A stretch of 64,000 nucleotides of DNA. Origin: Nocardia panacis. GTDB lineage: Bacteria > Actinomycetota > Actinomycetes > Mycobacteriales > Mycobacteriaceae. The position numbers were made by a program, and so were the translations under genes. The stretch lies in NCBI RefSeq assembly GCF_003598715.1, contig NZ_QZFU01000029.1, positions 479,050 to 543,049 on the forward strand, written 5' to 3'. Below the pieces are notes generated by a model. That model made no database searches and was not told where the DNA came from. It was given only the letters and a program-made list of their open reading frames with translations. Shown in pieces: positions 1-8,316 of the stretch. Position 1 is the stretch's first letter. Each line of letters starts with the position of its first letter.

Positions 1-658
1 GCGGCACCGTCAGTTCCACCGATGGCACCATGCTCGCCAACTCCAGGCCGCGATGGTCGAGGACCATGCTGATACCGGCGCCGACCGCCGCCGCGACGAA
101 GGCCGCGAGCACCGCCCACCGCTTGGCGTAGCGCTGCAGCACCAACCAGACCGCGATCACCGGCAGCACCACCGCCGGACTGGTGGGCACCGCGCGCACC
201 GGCGCCAGACACAGCGGCAGCAAGACCCCCGCCAACATGGCCTGCGCGATCCCCACCGGGATGCGCGCCACCAGATCGCCGATCCGCCCCCACAGTCCGG
301 TCAAGAGAATAAGGACACCGGTCAGCACGAAGGCCCCCACCGCGGCGGGCCACCCACCCGCCACCGCCCCGGCACCGGCCAGCAGCGCCGCGCCCGGCGT
401 CGACCAGGCCAGCGAGATCGGCATCCGATACCGGTAGCTCAGCACCATCATCCCCACCGCCTGCGTGAGGCACACCGCGAGCAATCCGGACGCCGCCTGC
501 GCCTGCGAGGCCCCCACCCCGGTCAGACCCTTCAGCACCACCGCGAACGCGCTGACGAAACCCACCAGCGCCGTGACGATTCCGGCAGTGAGCGCGGGCG
601 CCAAACCCACCGCCTCGGATGTCGCCGCTTGTTCGGGCACCGGAAAAACCTTCGTCAT
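1..658 (-). CDS. benE: BenE-family benzoate/H+ symporter, C-terminus cut off by window edge
   Basis: Integral membrane transporter of the benzoate:H+ symporter (BenE) family, expected to import benzoate-like aromatic acids at the cytoplasmic membrane. Read on the minus strand from an ATG at 658, the frame stays open to base 1 and starts MTKVFPVPEQAATSEAVGLA. It then runs through successive Ala/Gly/Val/Leu-rich membrane segments, including the family-typical stretches GFVSAFAVVLKGLTGVGAS, YRMPISLAWSTPGAALL and GIAQAMLAGVLLPLCLAPV. About 219 residues of a usual ~390 are present; the rest lies before the window. It is divergent from the sulfurtransferase. The substrate is assigned from family resemblance only, and no benzoate catabolic genes are visible here. 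Confidence 0.8.
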   Translation of the reverse strand, partial: MTKVFPVPEQAATSEAVGLAPALTAGIVTALVGFVSAFAVVLKGLTGVGASQAQAASGLLAVCLTQAVGMMVLSYRYRMPISLAWSTPGAALLAGAGAVAGGWPAAVGAFVLTGVLILLTGLWGRIGDLVARIPVGIAQAMLAGVLLPLCLAPVRAVPTSPAVVLPVIAVWLVLQRYAKRWAVLAAFVAAAVGAGISMVLDHRGLELASMVPSVELTVP

Positions 659-808
659 TCGCGCGATCCTGCCGTCACGGCGTGCGGGTGTCGGTAGCCG
701 GCCTCCGGAAACTGGACTGATTTCCGTCCGGGTCGTGCCCCGCGCGCGGCGCGGTTTGCGTAGGGTGGTGCCATCGATCCGAGCTGGGCGATTCGTCAAG
801 GAGTCAGG

Positions 809-1627
809 TTGAGCGCGGTGCTGATCTCGCCGGAAGAACTACGGGAAGCCCTGGCGGACAAACGGGTTCGTCTACTCGATGTGCGGTGGGCACTGGGCGA
901 CCCGGATGGTCCGCAGCACTATCTCGATGGGCACGTGCCCGGCGCGGTCTTCGTCGATATGGAGACCGAGCTCGCCGCGCCGCCCGCACCGGCGCGCGGC
1001 CGACACCCGCTGCCCGAGATCGGCCAGTTGCAGCGGTGCGCGCGCAGTTGGGGGATCCGGGCGGGCGATCCCGTTGTCGTCTACGACGCCACCGGCGCGA
1101 TGGCGGCGGCGCGCGCCTGGTGGTTGCTGCGCTGGTCCGGCATTGCCGACGTGCGGCTGCTCGACGGTGGGCTGCCCGCGTGGATCGCGGCGGGCGGCGC
1201 GGTGGCCACCGGGGCCGAACCCGATCCGGAACCGGGCGACGTGGTGCTGACGCCCGGTCATCTGCCGGTCATCGATGCCGATGCGGCGGCGCGCTGGTCG
1301 GGTGTGCTGCTGGACGCGCGGGCGGGCGAACGCTACCGGGGCGAGACCGAACCGATCGATCCGCGCGCGGGCCATATTCCCGGCGCGGTCAGCGCGCCCA
1401 CCGCTGCCAACCTGGACTCGGCGGGCCGGTTCCGAAGCACGAACGAGCTGCGCGACCGCTTCGCCGAATTCGGCGCGGGTCCGGTCGCGGTGTATTGCGG
1501 GTCGGGGGTCACCGCGGCGCACCAGATCGCGGCGCTCGCCATCGCGGGTGTCGAGGCGGCGCTGTATCCGGGATCGTGGTCGCAGTGGTCGAATGATCCG
1601 AAGCGGCCGGTGGCCACCGGGGCCTGA
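809..1627 (+). CDS. Thiosulfate / 3-mercaptopyruvate sulfurtransferase (two rhodanese domains)
   Basis: Cytosolic rhodanese-type enzyme of 272 aa that moves sulfane sulfur from thiosulfate or 3-mercaptopyruvate to a thiophilic acceptor. The N-terminal rhodanese repeat (about residues 5-125) has LLDVRWALGD and HVPGAVFVDME. The C-terminal repeat (about 145-270) has LLDARAGERYRGE, HIPGAV and the catalytic loop VYCGSGVTA with the active Cys. CGSGVT is close to the CG(S/T)GVT loop of mercaptopyruvate sulfurtransferases, so the precise donor is uncertain. The TTG start is chosen because AAGGAG lies at 798-803. Length is normal for the family. It stands alone between a transporter and a convergent small gene. 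Confidence 0.88.
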   Translation: MSAVLISPEELREALADKRVRLLDVRWALGDPDGPQHYLDGHVPGAVFVDMETELAAPPAPARGRHPLPEIGQLQRCARSWGIRAGDPVVVYDATGAMAAARAWWLLRWSGIADVRLLDGGLPAWIAAGGAVATGAEPDPEPGDVVLTPGHLPVIDADAAARWSGVLLDARAGERYRGETEPIDPRAGHIPGAVSAPTAANLDSAGRFRSTNELRDRFAEFGAGPVAVYCGSGVTAAHQIAALAIAGVEAALYPGSWSQWSNDPKRPVATGA

Positions 1628-1630
1628 ATC

Positions 1631-1993
1631 TCACAGCCAGGCGCGGGCCAGCAGTTCGTCCTCGATGACCTGCCTGGCCCTGGGTGGGAAGCGGGTCGCG
1701 GCGAGGCTGCCGGTGTGGCAGCCGTCGTGACCGATCAGCCACGAGCCGCCGCCGTCCTCGCATTCGGCGATCTTGGCGAAGGTGGTCAGCAGGAAGGTGA
1801 TCGCCTCGCGCGGATCCACGGTGTGCGCCAGCCGCTGCGATTCACCGGGGCGCGACAGGTCGAGCCATACCCCGCACTGCCCGTCCAGGCGCATCCCGAC
1901 GATCTTGTCGGCATTGATGAAGGTGAATTTTCGCCGTTCCCACGGTGTGGTCGGCGTAAAGCTCTGCTCGAGTACCTGGAGCAGAATCGTCAT
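1631..1993 (-). CDS. Small conserved-looking hypothetical protein (120 aa)
   Basis: I do not recognise this 120-residue protein. The ATG at 1993 is preferred over further upstream starts because GGAGGG lies just upstream of it (about 2001-2006 on this strand). It opens MTILLQVLEQSFTPTTPWER, has a central segment with INADKIVGMRLDGQCGVWLDL and a C-terminal part rich in Leu/Ala. It has no signal peptide or membrane segment and looks like a compact soluble alpha/beta protein. Its stop lies 4 bases from that of the convergent sulfurtransferase, with no room for a long terminator. No function can be inferred from the neighbours. Confidence 0.65.
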   Translation of the reverse strand: MTILLQVLEQSFTPTTPWERRKFTFINADKIVGMRLDGQCGVWLDLSRPGESQRLAHTVDPREAITFLLTTFAKIAECEDGGGSWLIGHDGCHTGSLAATRFPPRARQVIEDELLARAWL

Positions 1994-2193
1994 GCTTGCT
2001 GCCCTCCGCTTCGAGGATTTTCTGGCCCGAGCCAGCGATGACCAGCCGATATCCCAGTATGGTCCGAAATCGGCGCCAATGGGGAACCGGCAACACAATC
2101 TTGTCGCGCCCTATTCGAATCCGCCACGCGGGCCGCCGAGGAAGCGGGAGAGGTGGTCGAGACGGTGTCGGGGGGACCTGATTTGATGGCGGG

Positions 2194-4950
2194 ATGCTGC
2201 ATGGTTTGTGGGCTCCGGGGCGGGGACTGGTGCTCTGGCCCGCGCAGGCGGCGGCGGAGGTGAGCGGGCCGCTGGGGGGTTTGCTGGCCGAGGCGCGGTT
2301 TCGGCATCGGGCCGGGGTGCTGGTGGCGGGGGAGGTTCGGGAGGTGCGGGCGCACGCGGTGACGCCGATGGTGGCGGCGGTGGTGCTGCGCCAGCGGCTG
2401 CCGGAGGGCGAGGTGGCCGGAGATCTGCGGTATCTGTCGCATGTGGCGCGGGGTGTGCAGCGCTGGGTGCGGGCGGGTCGGGTCGCGCCGGAACTGCGCC
2501 GCGAGGACGGGCAGTGGTGGGTGCGGTGGCGGCTGGTCGGCGGGCGTCCGCTGCGGGCCTGGCTGGCGGAGTTGGCGGCCGCCATGCCGCCCGCGTTGCG
2601 GGTGGCGGGTGCGCCGAGTGCGGTGCTGGACGATCTGGTCGCGGAATTGACCGACCCGCTGGTGCGCGAACTCCTGGAACCTGTCGCGGCCGAGCACTCG
2701 CTTATCGCGGCCCTGATCGACGACACCCCGTTCGACGCGGGCAGCTTCCAGGTGTCCGAGGCGCTGATCAGGTGGCGGGAGAGTCTCCTCGGCGAGGAGC
2801 CGGATCTGGTGCTGCGCCTGCTGGAACCCGAGGCGCAGCAAGAGCTCTGGCGGCTGGAGGTGTGTCTGCAATCGGCCGGGGAGGCACCGAGTCCGGTTGT
2901 GCTGCACGGTGATCCGGTGCTGCTGCGTGCGGCGGTGGAGAAGTTGGGCGCGGCGCAGCGCGCCTACCCGCGGCTGCGCGACCTGCCGAGCGACCCCCGC
3001 TCGCTGGATCTGCTGCTGCCCACCGAGGTGGTGGCCGATCTGGTCGCGCACGGCGCGCACGCCCTGCGCGAATCCGGCGCCCGCCTGCTGCTGCCGCGCG
3101 CCTGGAATATCGCCGAACCCACCCTGCGGCTGAATGTGTCCGGGGTGCCCGCCGCCGAGAGCACCGTCGGCATGCGTCGATTGGTGTCGTTCAGTTGGGA
3201 ACTCGCCCTGGGCAATACGGTGCTGACGCAGGCGGAGATGGCCCGACTCGTCAAATCCAAATCGGATCTGGTGCAGTTGCGCGGCGAATGGGTGCAGGCC
3301 GATCACAAGATGCTGGCCGCCGCCGCCCGCTACGTGGCAGGCCGTGTCGAGCCGATGACGGCCGAACTGGATCGGATGTTCGTCGAACTGGCCGACAACC
3401 ACGTCGACCGGGTGCCCATCGATGCGGTGCACGCGACCGGTTGGGTGGCCGACCTGCTCGACCGCTCCCACGAACCCGAACCGCTCGCCGCGCCCACCGG
3501 ATTGCGCACCACCCTGCGCCCCTATCAGGAGCGCGGCCTGTCCTGGCTGGCCTTCATGAGCAGGCTCGGTCTCGGCGCGATCCTCGCCGACGATATGGGC
3601 CTCGGCAAGACGGTGCAGGTGCTGGCGTTGCTGCTGCACGAGCGCGAATCGGGTGCGTGCGGTCCGACGCTGCTGGTGTGCCCGATGTCGGTGGTCGGCA
3701 ATTGGCAAAGGGAGACAGCCCGATTCGCCCCGGACCTGAAGGTGCTGGTACTGCACGGTCCGTCCCGGCCCGCCGGTGCGGGGCTGGATGCCGCGGTGGC
3801 CGAGGCCGACCTGGTTGTCACCACCTATGTGCTGCTGGCGAGGGATATCGAGGAGTTGCGGCGGCAGGAGTGGGCGCGGGTGGTGCTCGACGAGGCGCAG
3901 CACATCAAGAATGCCGCGACCCGCCAGGCCAGGGCGGCGCGCGGTCTGCGGGCGCGACATCGGTTGGCGCTCACCGGGACTCCGGTGGAGAACCGCCTCG
4001 AGGAACTGCGGTCGATCCTGGATTTCGCGGTGCCCGCGCTGCTGGGCAGTCCGCAGTCGTTCCGCGCCCGCTTCGCCGTGCCGATCGAGCGCGAGCGCGA
4101 CCCGAATGCCATCAGTCGCCTGCGGCATCTCACCCAGCCGTTCGTGCTGCGCCGGGTGAAGACCGATCCGGCCGTCATCGCCGATCTCCCGGAGAAATTG
4201 GAGATGACGGTGCGCGCCAATCTCACGGTGGAGCAGGCCGCGCTGTATCAGGCGGTGGTGGACGACATGCTCACCAAGATCAAGGGCGCGAAGGGTATGG
4301 CCCGCAAGGGCGCGGTCTTGAGCGCGCTCACCCGGCTCAAACAGGTCTGCAATCATCCGGCGCACTTCCTGGCCGACGGCTCGGCCGTGCTGCGGCGCGG
4401 CGCACACCGCTCGGGCAAGCTGGCCCTGGTGGAGGATGTGGTGGACTCGGTGCTGGCCGAGGGTGAAAGAGCCTTGCTGTTCACCCAGTTTCGCGAGTTC
4501 GGCGAGTTGATCGCCCCGTATCTGACCGAGCGTTTCGGTGCGGCGGTGCCCTTCCTGCACGGCGGTGTGTCCAAGAAGCGCCGCGACACCATGGTGGCCG
4601 GATTCCAGGAGTCGGACGGTCCGCCGCTGATGCTGCTCTCGCTCAAGGCGGGCGGCACCGGATTGAACCTCACGGCCGCCAATCATGTGGTGCACCTGGA
4701 TCGCTGGTGGAATCCGGCGGTGGAGAACCAGGCCACCGACCGCGCCTACCGGATCGGACAGCGGCGCGATGTCCAGGTGCGCAAACTGGTATGCGTCGAC
4801 ACCATCGAGGAGCGGATCGACGAAATGATCTCGGGCAAGCGGCAATTGGCGGATCTGGCGGTCGGCGCGGGGGAGAACTGGATCACCGAGTTCAGCGACG
4901 GCGAATTGGCGCGGTTGTTCACTCTCGGCACGGAGGCAGTGGGCGAATGA
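2194..4950 (+). CDS. SNF2-family DEAD/DEAH-box helicase
   Basis: 918-aa Swi2/Snf2-type DNA-dependent ATPase, predicted to translocate on DNA and remodel protein-DNA complexes. The N-terminal ~430 residues look like the SNF2-associated bacterial domain. The ATPase core shows motif I as DDMGLGKTVQ, motif II DEAQHIKN, motif III ALTGTPVENRLEE, and in the second RecA lobe LFTQFREF, LSLKAGGTGLNLT and DRWWNPAVENQATDRAYRIGQ. Its stop overlaps the ATG of the SWIM-finger gene (ATGA, 4947-4950), so the two are translationally coupled. Bacterial SNF2 plus SWIM pairs recur in actinobacteria, but their cellular job is not established. Confidence 0.92.
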   Translation: MLHGLWAPGRGLVLWPAQAAAEVSGPLGGLLAEARFRHRAGVLVAGEVREVRAHAVTPMVAAVVLRQRLPEGEVAGDLRYLSHVARGVQRWVRAGRVAPELRREDGQWWVRWRLVGGRPLRAWLAELAAAMPPALRVAGAPSAVLDDLVAELTDPLVRELLEPVAAEHSLIAALIDDTPFDAGSFQVSEALIRWRESLLGEEPDLVLRLLEPEAQQELWRLEVCLQSAGEAPSPVVLHGDPVLLRAAVEKLGAAQRAYPRLRDLPSDPRSLDLLLPTEVVADLVAHGAHALRESGARLLLPRAWNIAEPTLRLNVSGVPAAESTVGMRRLVSFSWELALGNTVLTQAEMARLVKSKSDLVQLRGEWVQADHKMLAAAARYVAGRVEPMTAELDRMFVELADNHVDRVPIDAVHATGWVADLLDRSHEPEPLAAPTGLRTTLRPYQERGLSWLAFMSRLGLGAILADDMGLGKTVQVLALLLHERESGACGPTLLVCPMSVVGNWQRETARFAPDLKVLVLHGPSRPAGAGLDAAVAEADLVVTTYVLLARDIEELRRQEWARVVLDEAQHIKNAATRQARAARGLRARHRLALTGTPVENRLEELRSILDFAVPALLGSPQSFRARFAVPIERERDPNAISRLRHLTQPFVLRRVKTDPAVIADLPEKLEMTVRANLTVEQAALYQAVVDDMLTKIKGAKGMARKGAVLSALTRLKQVCNHPAHFLADGSAVLRRGAHRSGKLALVEDVVDSVLAEGERALLFTQFREFGELIAPYLTERFGAAVPFLHGGVSKKRRDTMVAGFQESDGPPLMLLSLKAGGTGLNLTAANHVVHLDRWWNPAVENQATDRAYRIGQRRDVQVRKLVCVDTIEERIDEMISGKRQLADLAVGAGENWITEFSDGELARLFTLGTEAVGE

Positions 4951-5717
4951 TCCCGGTGGACGGCTATGAGGGCGGCTACGGGAAACGTCGTCCGGTGCGC
5001 GGCGGTGTCGAGGCGCGTAGTCGCCGAGGCGGATTCGGGCGCACCTGGTGGGGCAGGGCGCTGGTGGAGGCGATCGAGCGGATGGCGGAGCCGGGGCGGA
5101 TGTCGCGTGGTCGCAGTTATGCCCGCTCCGGTCAGGTGGTGAGCTATCGGGTGGAGCCCGGCGGGGTGACGGCCGAGGTGCAGGGCAGTCAACCTCGGCC
5201 ATTCACGTCGGTGCTCACCGTGCGGCGCATGCGCGAGGAGGAGTTGGAGCTGCTGGTGGAGGCGATTCGCGCCGCACCCGGCATGCTCGCCGAAATCGCT
5301 TCCGGCGCACTGCCCGTCGACCTCGGCCCGCTGCTGTTACCGCAGACCGCGGCGGATCTGGATTTCGATTGCACCTGTCCTGACGCGGGCCGGCCATGCA
5401 AACATGCCGCCGCCGTCTGCTACGTGCTCGCCGAGCGATTGGACGAACAGCCCCGCGATATCCTCACGCTACGCGGAATCGACCTCGACTCCCTTATACG
5501 AGGGATCGAAACCGAGCCCGCCCCAACGGATTACGTCGATCCATACGGTGCGGAACTGGAACTGCCCGAACCGCCGCGGCTCGAATTCCGTCCTGCCATC
5601 GACGATCTCGACCCGCTGCCATTGCGGCGGGCGCTGCGGATGACCGCGCCCGACGAAACGACCGCCGCGGCGGGCCTGCGCGAACTGCGCACCCTCTATA
5701 CCGCGCTCGCGCGCTGA
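4947..5717 (+). CDS. SWIM zinc-finger domain protein coupled to SNF2 helicase
   Basis: 256-aa protein. The start at 4947 is chosen because its ATG overlaps the helicase stop codon; a much longer upstream frame is only a shadow of the helicase. A SWIM-type zinc finger (CxCxnCxH) is visible around residues 142-155 as DCTCPDAGRPCKHAAAVCY. The N-terminal ~60 residues are Arg/Gly-rich (RRGGFGRTWWGRALVEAIE). SWIM domains bind DNA or protein. With 4-base coupling to a SNF2 ATPase, the likely role is a partner or targeting subunit of that ATPase. No enzymatic domain is seen. Confidence in the domain is high and in the role low. Confidence 0.87.
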   Translation: MIPVDGYEGGYGKRRPVRGGVEARSRRGGFGRTWWGRALVEAIERMAEPGRMSRGRSYARSGQVVSYRVEPGGVTAEVQGSQPRPFTSVLTVRRMREEELELLVEAIRAAPGMLAEIASGALPVDLGPLLLPQTAADLDFDCTCPDAGRPCKHAAAVCYVLAERLDEQPRDILTLRGIDLDSLIRGIETEPAPTDYVDPYGAELELPEPPRLEFRPAIDDLDPLPLRRALRMTAPDETTAAAGLRELRTLYTALAR

Positions 5718-5764
5718 TCCTCGGGTACCGGACGATCCCGGGCTCCGTAACAAAAGTTGCGTTA

Positions 5765-5770
5765 TAGGAT
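5765..5770 (+). promoter_or_regulatory. Candidate -10 box for leaderless tetR mRNA
   Basis: TAGGAT at 5765-5770 (also readable as TATAGG at 5763-5768) sits 7 bases before the ATG at 5778. That spacing puts the transcription start at or next to the start codon, as in the leaderless mRNAs common in actinobacteria. No clear -35 and no Shine-Dalgarno is present. Confidence 0.45.
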
Positions 5771-5777
5771 GGGTCGA

Positions 5778-6302
5778 ATGGCGGGCAAGGATTCGTGGCT
5801 CACCTCGGGACCGGAGATTCTGGGCGCCTCGGGACCGGGCGGACTCACCATCGACAAGCTGGTCGCCGCGACCGGACTCAGCACCGGGTCGTTCTATCAC
5901 CATTTCGCCGGGATGTCGGGCTATCGGACTGCGCTGCTCGACCACTTCGCGGAGGTGCACACCACCCGGTATCTGCGCGAGATCGCCGCCGCGGACCTGT
6001 CCGCGCGGCAGCGGCTGGAGTCGCTGATAGACCGGGTGCTCGACGACGATTCGCCCGCACGCATCGAACCGGCCATACGGGCCTGGGCGGTGGACGATCC
6101 GCAGGCGGCGACGGTCCAGGAACGCATCGACACCGCACGACTCGATATTCTGCGAAACCTTTTGGAGGCCAACGGTTATGCGCCGGAGGATGCGCGACAG
6201 ACCGGCCTGGTTGTCTACCTGCTGGTCTTGGGTGCGGCCTCCGTCCTGCCCACCGTGGCGCCCGCGGAACTGCGCGTGCCTGCGGGGCGGATCCTGCGAT
6301 GA
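5778..6302 (+). CDS. TetR-family transcriptional regulator
   Basis: 174-aa one-component repressor. The N-terminal helix-turn-helix is seen as GGLTIDKLVAATGLSTGSFYHHFAGMSGYRTALLDHF (split here only for reading: LTIDKLVAATGLSTGSFYHH is the HTH core), followed by an all-helical ligand/dimerisation domain. ATG 5778 is preferred to ATG 5769 and TTG 5757, because those would lie inside or before the candidate -10 box. The stop overlaps the start of the metal-receptor gene by ATGA, so both are one transcript and the regulator may sense the ligand of, or control, that partner. The target operator is not identifiable from one promoter. Confidence 0.85.
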   Translation: MAGKDSWLTSGPEILGASGPGGLTIDKLVAATGLSTGSFYHHFAGMSGYRTALLDHFAEVHTTRYLREIAAADLSARQRLESLIDRVLDDDSPARIEPAIRAWAVDDPQAATVQERIDTARLDILRNLLEANGYAPEDARQTGLVVYLLVLGAASVLPTVAPAELRVPAGRILR

Positions 6303-7066
6303 ATCCGGTCGACGATCTCGGTGCCGAGGTGCCTCTCGCGGGTCCGGTGCGCCGCGTCGTCTCCCTGGTGCCCTCGCTGACCGAGTCGGTGGCCGCCACC
6401 TGCCCGGAAGTCCTGGTGGCCGCGACCAACTGGTGCACACATCCGGCCGAGTTCGCGGTGGAAAGGGTGCGCGGCACCAAGAATCCGGATCTGCGGCGGA
6501 TTCTGGCGATCGACCCCGACCTGGTGCTGTGCAATCAGGAGGAGAATCGCCGCATCGATGTCGAACGGCTGCGCGCGGCGGGAATCGCGGTGTGGGTCAC
6601 CAGGATCGAGACGGTAGCCGAGGCATTCTCGTCGCTCACCAGGCTTTTCGCCACGGTCTTCGATGCAGCGCCCGAATGGCTGATCGAGTCGGAAAAGATC
6701 TGGGCACCAGCACATTCCGGCCCATTGCGTCCTGCGGTGATACCGGTCTGGCGCAAGCCGTGGATGGTGGTCGGCCGCGACACCTTCACCGGTGATCTGG
6801 CCCGCCGCCTCGGCCTGCGCGTGGTGCACGCCGATCGCGCGGAGCGCTACCCACGCGTCACCGAGGCGGAATTGCGGGCGGGTGTGGAATTGGCCGTCCT
6901 CCCCGATGAGCCGTATGTCTTCACCGAATCCGATGGGCCGGAAGCCTTTCCCGGTATTCCGGTGGCGCTGGTGTCGGGCCGCGCCCTCACCTGGTACGGC
7001 CCTTCCCTGCTCACCGCCCGCGCCGCACTCACGCGCGCCATCGAGGATGCGCTGATCCGGTCGTAG
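6299..7066 (+). CDS. Helical-backbone metal receptor (BtuF/cobalamin-binding-like), no signal peptide
   Basis: 255-aa protein of the class III periplasmic-binding-protein fold (BtuF/FhuD/TroA-like helical-backbone metal receptors). Visible features are RRVVSLVPSLTESVAAT at the N-terminus, NWCTHPAEF, GTKNPDLRRILAIDPDLVLCNQEENR (family hallmark: fixed-position 'DPDLVL' followed by acidic residues), and a C-terminal lobe with WYGPSLLTARAAL. Unlike transporter-bound homologues it has neither a signal peptide nor a lipobox, so it should be cytosolic. No permease or ATPase genes adjoin it. Coupling to the TetR gene suggests ligand sensing or storage. Start at 6299 is by ATGA overlap with the regulator. 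Confidence 0.78.
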   Translation: MNPVDDLGAEVPLAGPVRRVVSLVPSLTESVAATCPEVLVAATNWCTHPAEFAVERVRGTKNPDLRRILAIDPDLVLCNQEENRRIDVERLRAAGIAVWVTRIETVAEAFSSLTRLFATVFDAAPEWLIESEKIWAPAHSGPLRPAVIPVWRKPWMVVGRDTFTGDLARRLGLRVVHADRAERYPRVTEAELRAGVELAVLPDEPYVFTESDGPEAFPGIPVALVSGRALTWYGPSLLTARAALTRAIEDALIRS

Positions 7067-7148
7067 TGGCGCGGTCCGGGCCGCTCGTCGCTTCCCGCGG
7101 AGTGCGGCGATGCTCACCGGGCGTCTTCGAACTTACTCCCTGGGCGAT

Positions 7149-8228
7149 CTAAACCGGTGTGGTGATGCGGTAGGTGTGGTGGGCGGTGTCGTGGAAGACG
7201 TGGCGCAGGTCGGTGGGGTTCGCGCCGTGGTCGGTGAGGGCGGTGGCGATGGTGCGCAGGCTGTTGGCGATCGAGGTGACGGGTTTGTCGATGGGGAAGT
7301 TGGAGCCCCAAAGCAGGCGGTTCGTGCCGAAAACGTCCATGGCGTGGTGGACCATCGGGGCGACGCGGTCGAGCAAAGTGCCGACGGGGGTGGGTATTGC
7401 GCGTGGCGGGATCGGATGACCCAGGATCGGCATGGCCAGGCCGCTCACCTTCGCCACCACATTGGGGTGGGCGGCCAGCGCCGCCAGATCGTCGCGCCAG
7501 CGTAGGAACACCTCGCGCCGGTGGGCGGGATTGTCGCCGGTGTGCCTGCCGACGCGGCCGAAGATCCCTGCGGGCGTGCCGAGATGGTCGAGCACGATGG
7601 GCACCTCGGGAAAACGCTCGGCGAGCGCGGCCACATCGGGGAGGGCCGGCGAATAGACCCAGGCGTCGAAAGACAGTCCGCGCTCGGCCAGTTCACCGAA
7701 TCCGGCGAGGAATTCCTTTGTGGTGAGCGCGTTCTCGACTTTGGTGAAGGAGCGAACCCCCGAATCCGGGTGGTGCGCCACCATGGTTCGTATCCCGCAG
7801 ACCAGCGGGGAGGCAGCCAGGTGCGCGTCGAGCAGCGCGGCGAACCGCGGTTCGGCGGGATCCGCGCTCGCGACGATCGCGCCCAGCTCGGGTCCTTCGC
7901 GATCGAAGGGCAGTCGCGCCACCCAGCCCGTCTCATCGGCCTCGGCCACCGGATCCTCTGCCGCCCACTGCACCTCGATATGCGCGACCGTATCCACCGG
8001 CACTCCCGCCGCGTCGGCGCGATAGTCGGCGGGCAGGTAGGGGCGCAGGAATGCCGCCGGATCGCCGACGAATTCGCGATCGCGCCGTCGACCGAGTCGC
8101 ACCGCCGCCGATTCCGGCAGCGGCAGCACCCGCATCGCCCTGGCGATCGCGCTGAACTCGCGCGGCGTGGTGAAGGGATCCCACTGGTGGATATGCGCGT
8201 CGATGATCCGGATATCCGGGAAATTCAT
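7149..8228 (-). CDS. Amidohydrolase family 2 (TIM-barrel metal-dependent hydrolase)
   Basis: 359-aa metal-dependent hydrolase of the amidohydrolase_2 group, which includes 2-pyrone-4,6-dicarboxylate lactonase and aminocarboxymuconate decarboxylase relatives. The metal-binding motif near the N-terminus is IIDAHIHQWDP (H-x-H). Later conserved parts are VAHIEVQW, PIVLDHLGTPAG and a C-terminal LLWGSNFPIDKP, where the Asp is the expected metal/catalytic residue. ATG 8228 is preferred to an upstream ATG at 8249 because GGGGAAGG precedes it at SD distance and the homology begins with MNFPDIRIIDAH. It is the downstream minus-strand neighbour of icmF with an 88-base gap, so possibly co-transcribed. 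The substrate cannot be told. Confidence 0.85.
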   Translation of the reverse strand: MNFPDIRIIDAHIHQWDPFTTPREFSAIARAMRVLPLPESAAVRLGRRRDREFVGDPAAFLRPYLPADYRADAAGVPVDTVAHIEVQWAAEDPVAEADETGWVARLPFDREGPELGAIVASADPAEPRFAALLDAHLAASPLVCGIRTMVAHHPDSGVRSFTKVENALTTKEFLAGFGELAERGLSFDAWVYSPALPDVAALAERFPEVPIVLDHLGTPAGIFGRVGRHTGDNPAHRREVFLRWRDDLAALAAHPNVVAKVSGLAMPILGHPIPPRAIPTPVGTLLDRVAPMVHHAMDVFGTNRLLWGSNFPIDKPVTSIANSLRTIATALTDHGANPTDLRHVFHDTAHHTYRITTPV

Positions 8229-8316
8229 GCGTGCCTTCCCCGCTCGCAATATCGCGTTCAGTCGCCCAGATTGTCACACGAGCCCGGCGTCGTCGGAAGA
8301 GAAACTCCGCAGTCGC

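Noticed and set aside
4707..4946. 80-codon N-terminal extension of the SWIM protein
   Set aside because: It lies wholly inside the helicase gene in another frame and is Arg/Gly-rich; the overlapping ATGA start is far more likely.
1990..5202. 1070-codon open frame on the minus strand opposite the SNF2 helicase
   Set aside because: It is antisense to a clearly real helicase, its composition is Arg/His/Gln/Pro-rich without motifs, and long shadow frames are expected at this GC content.
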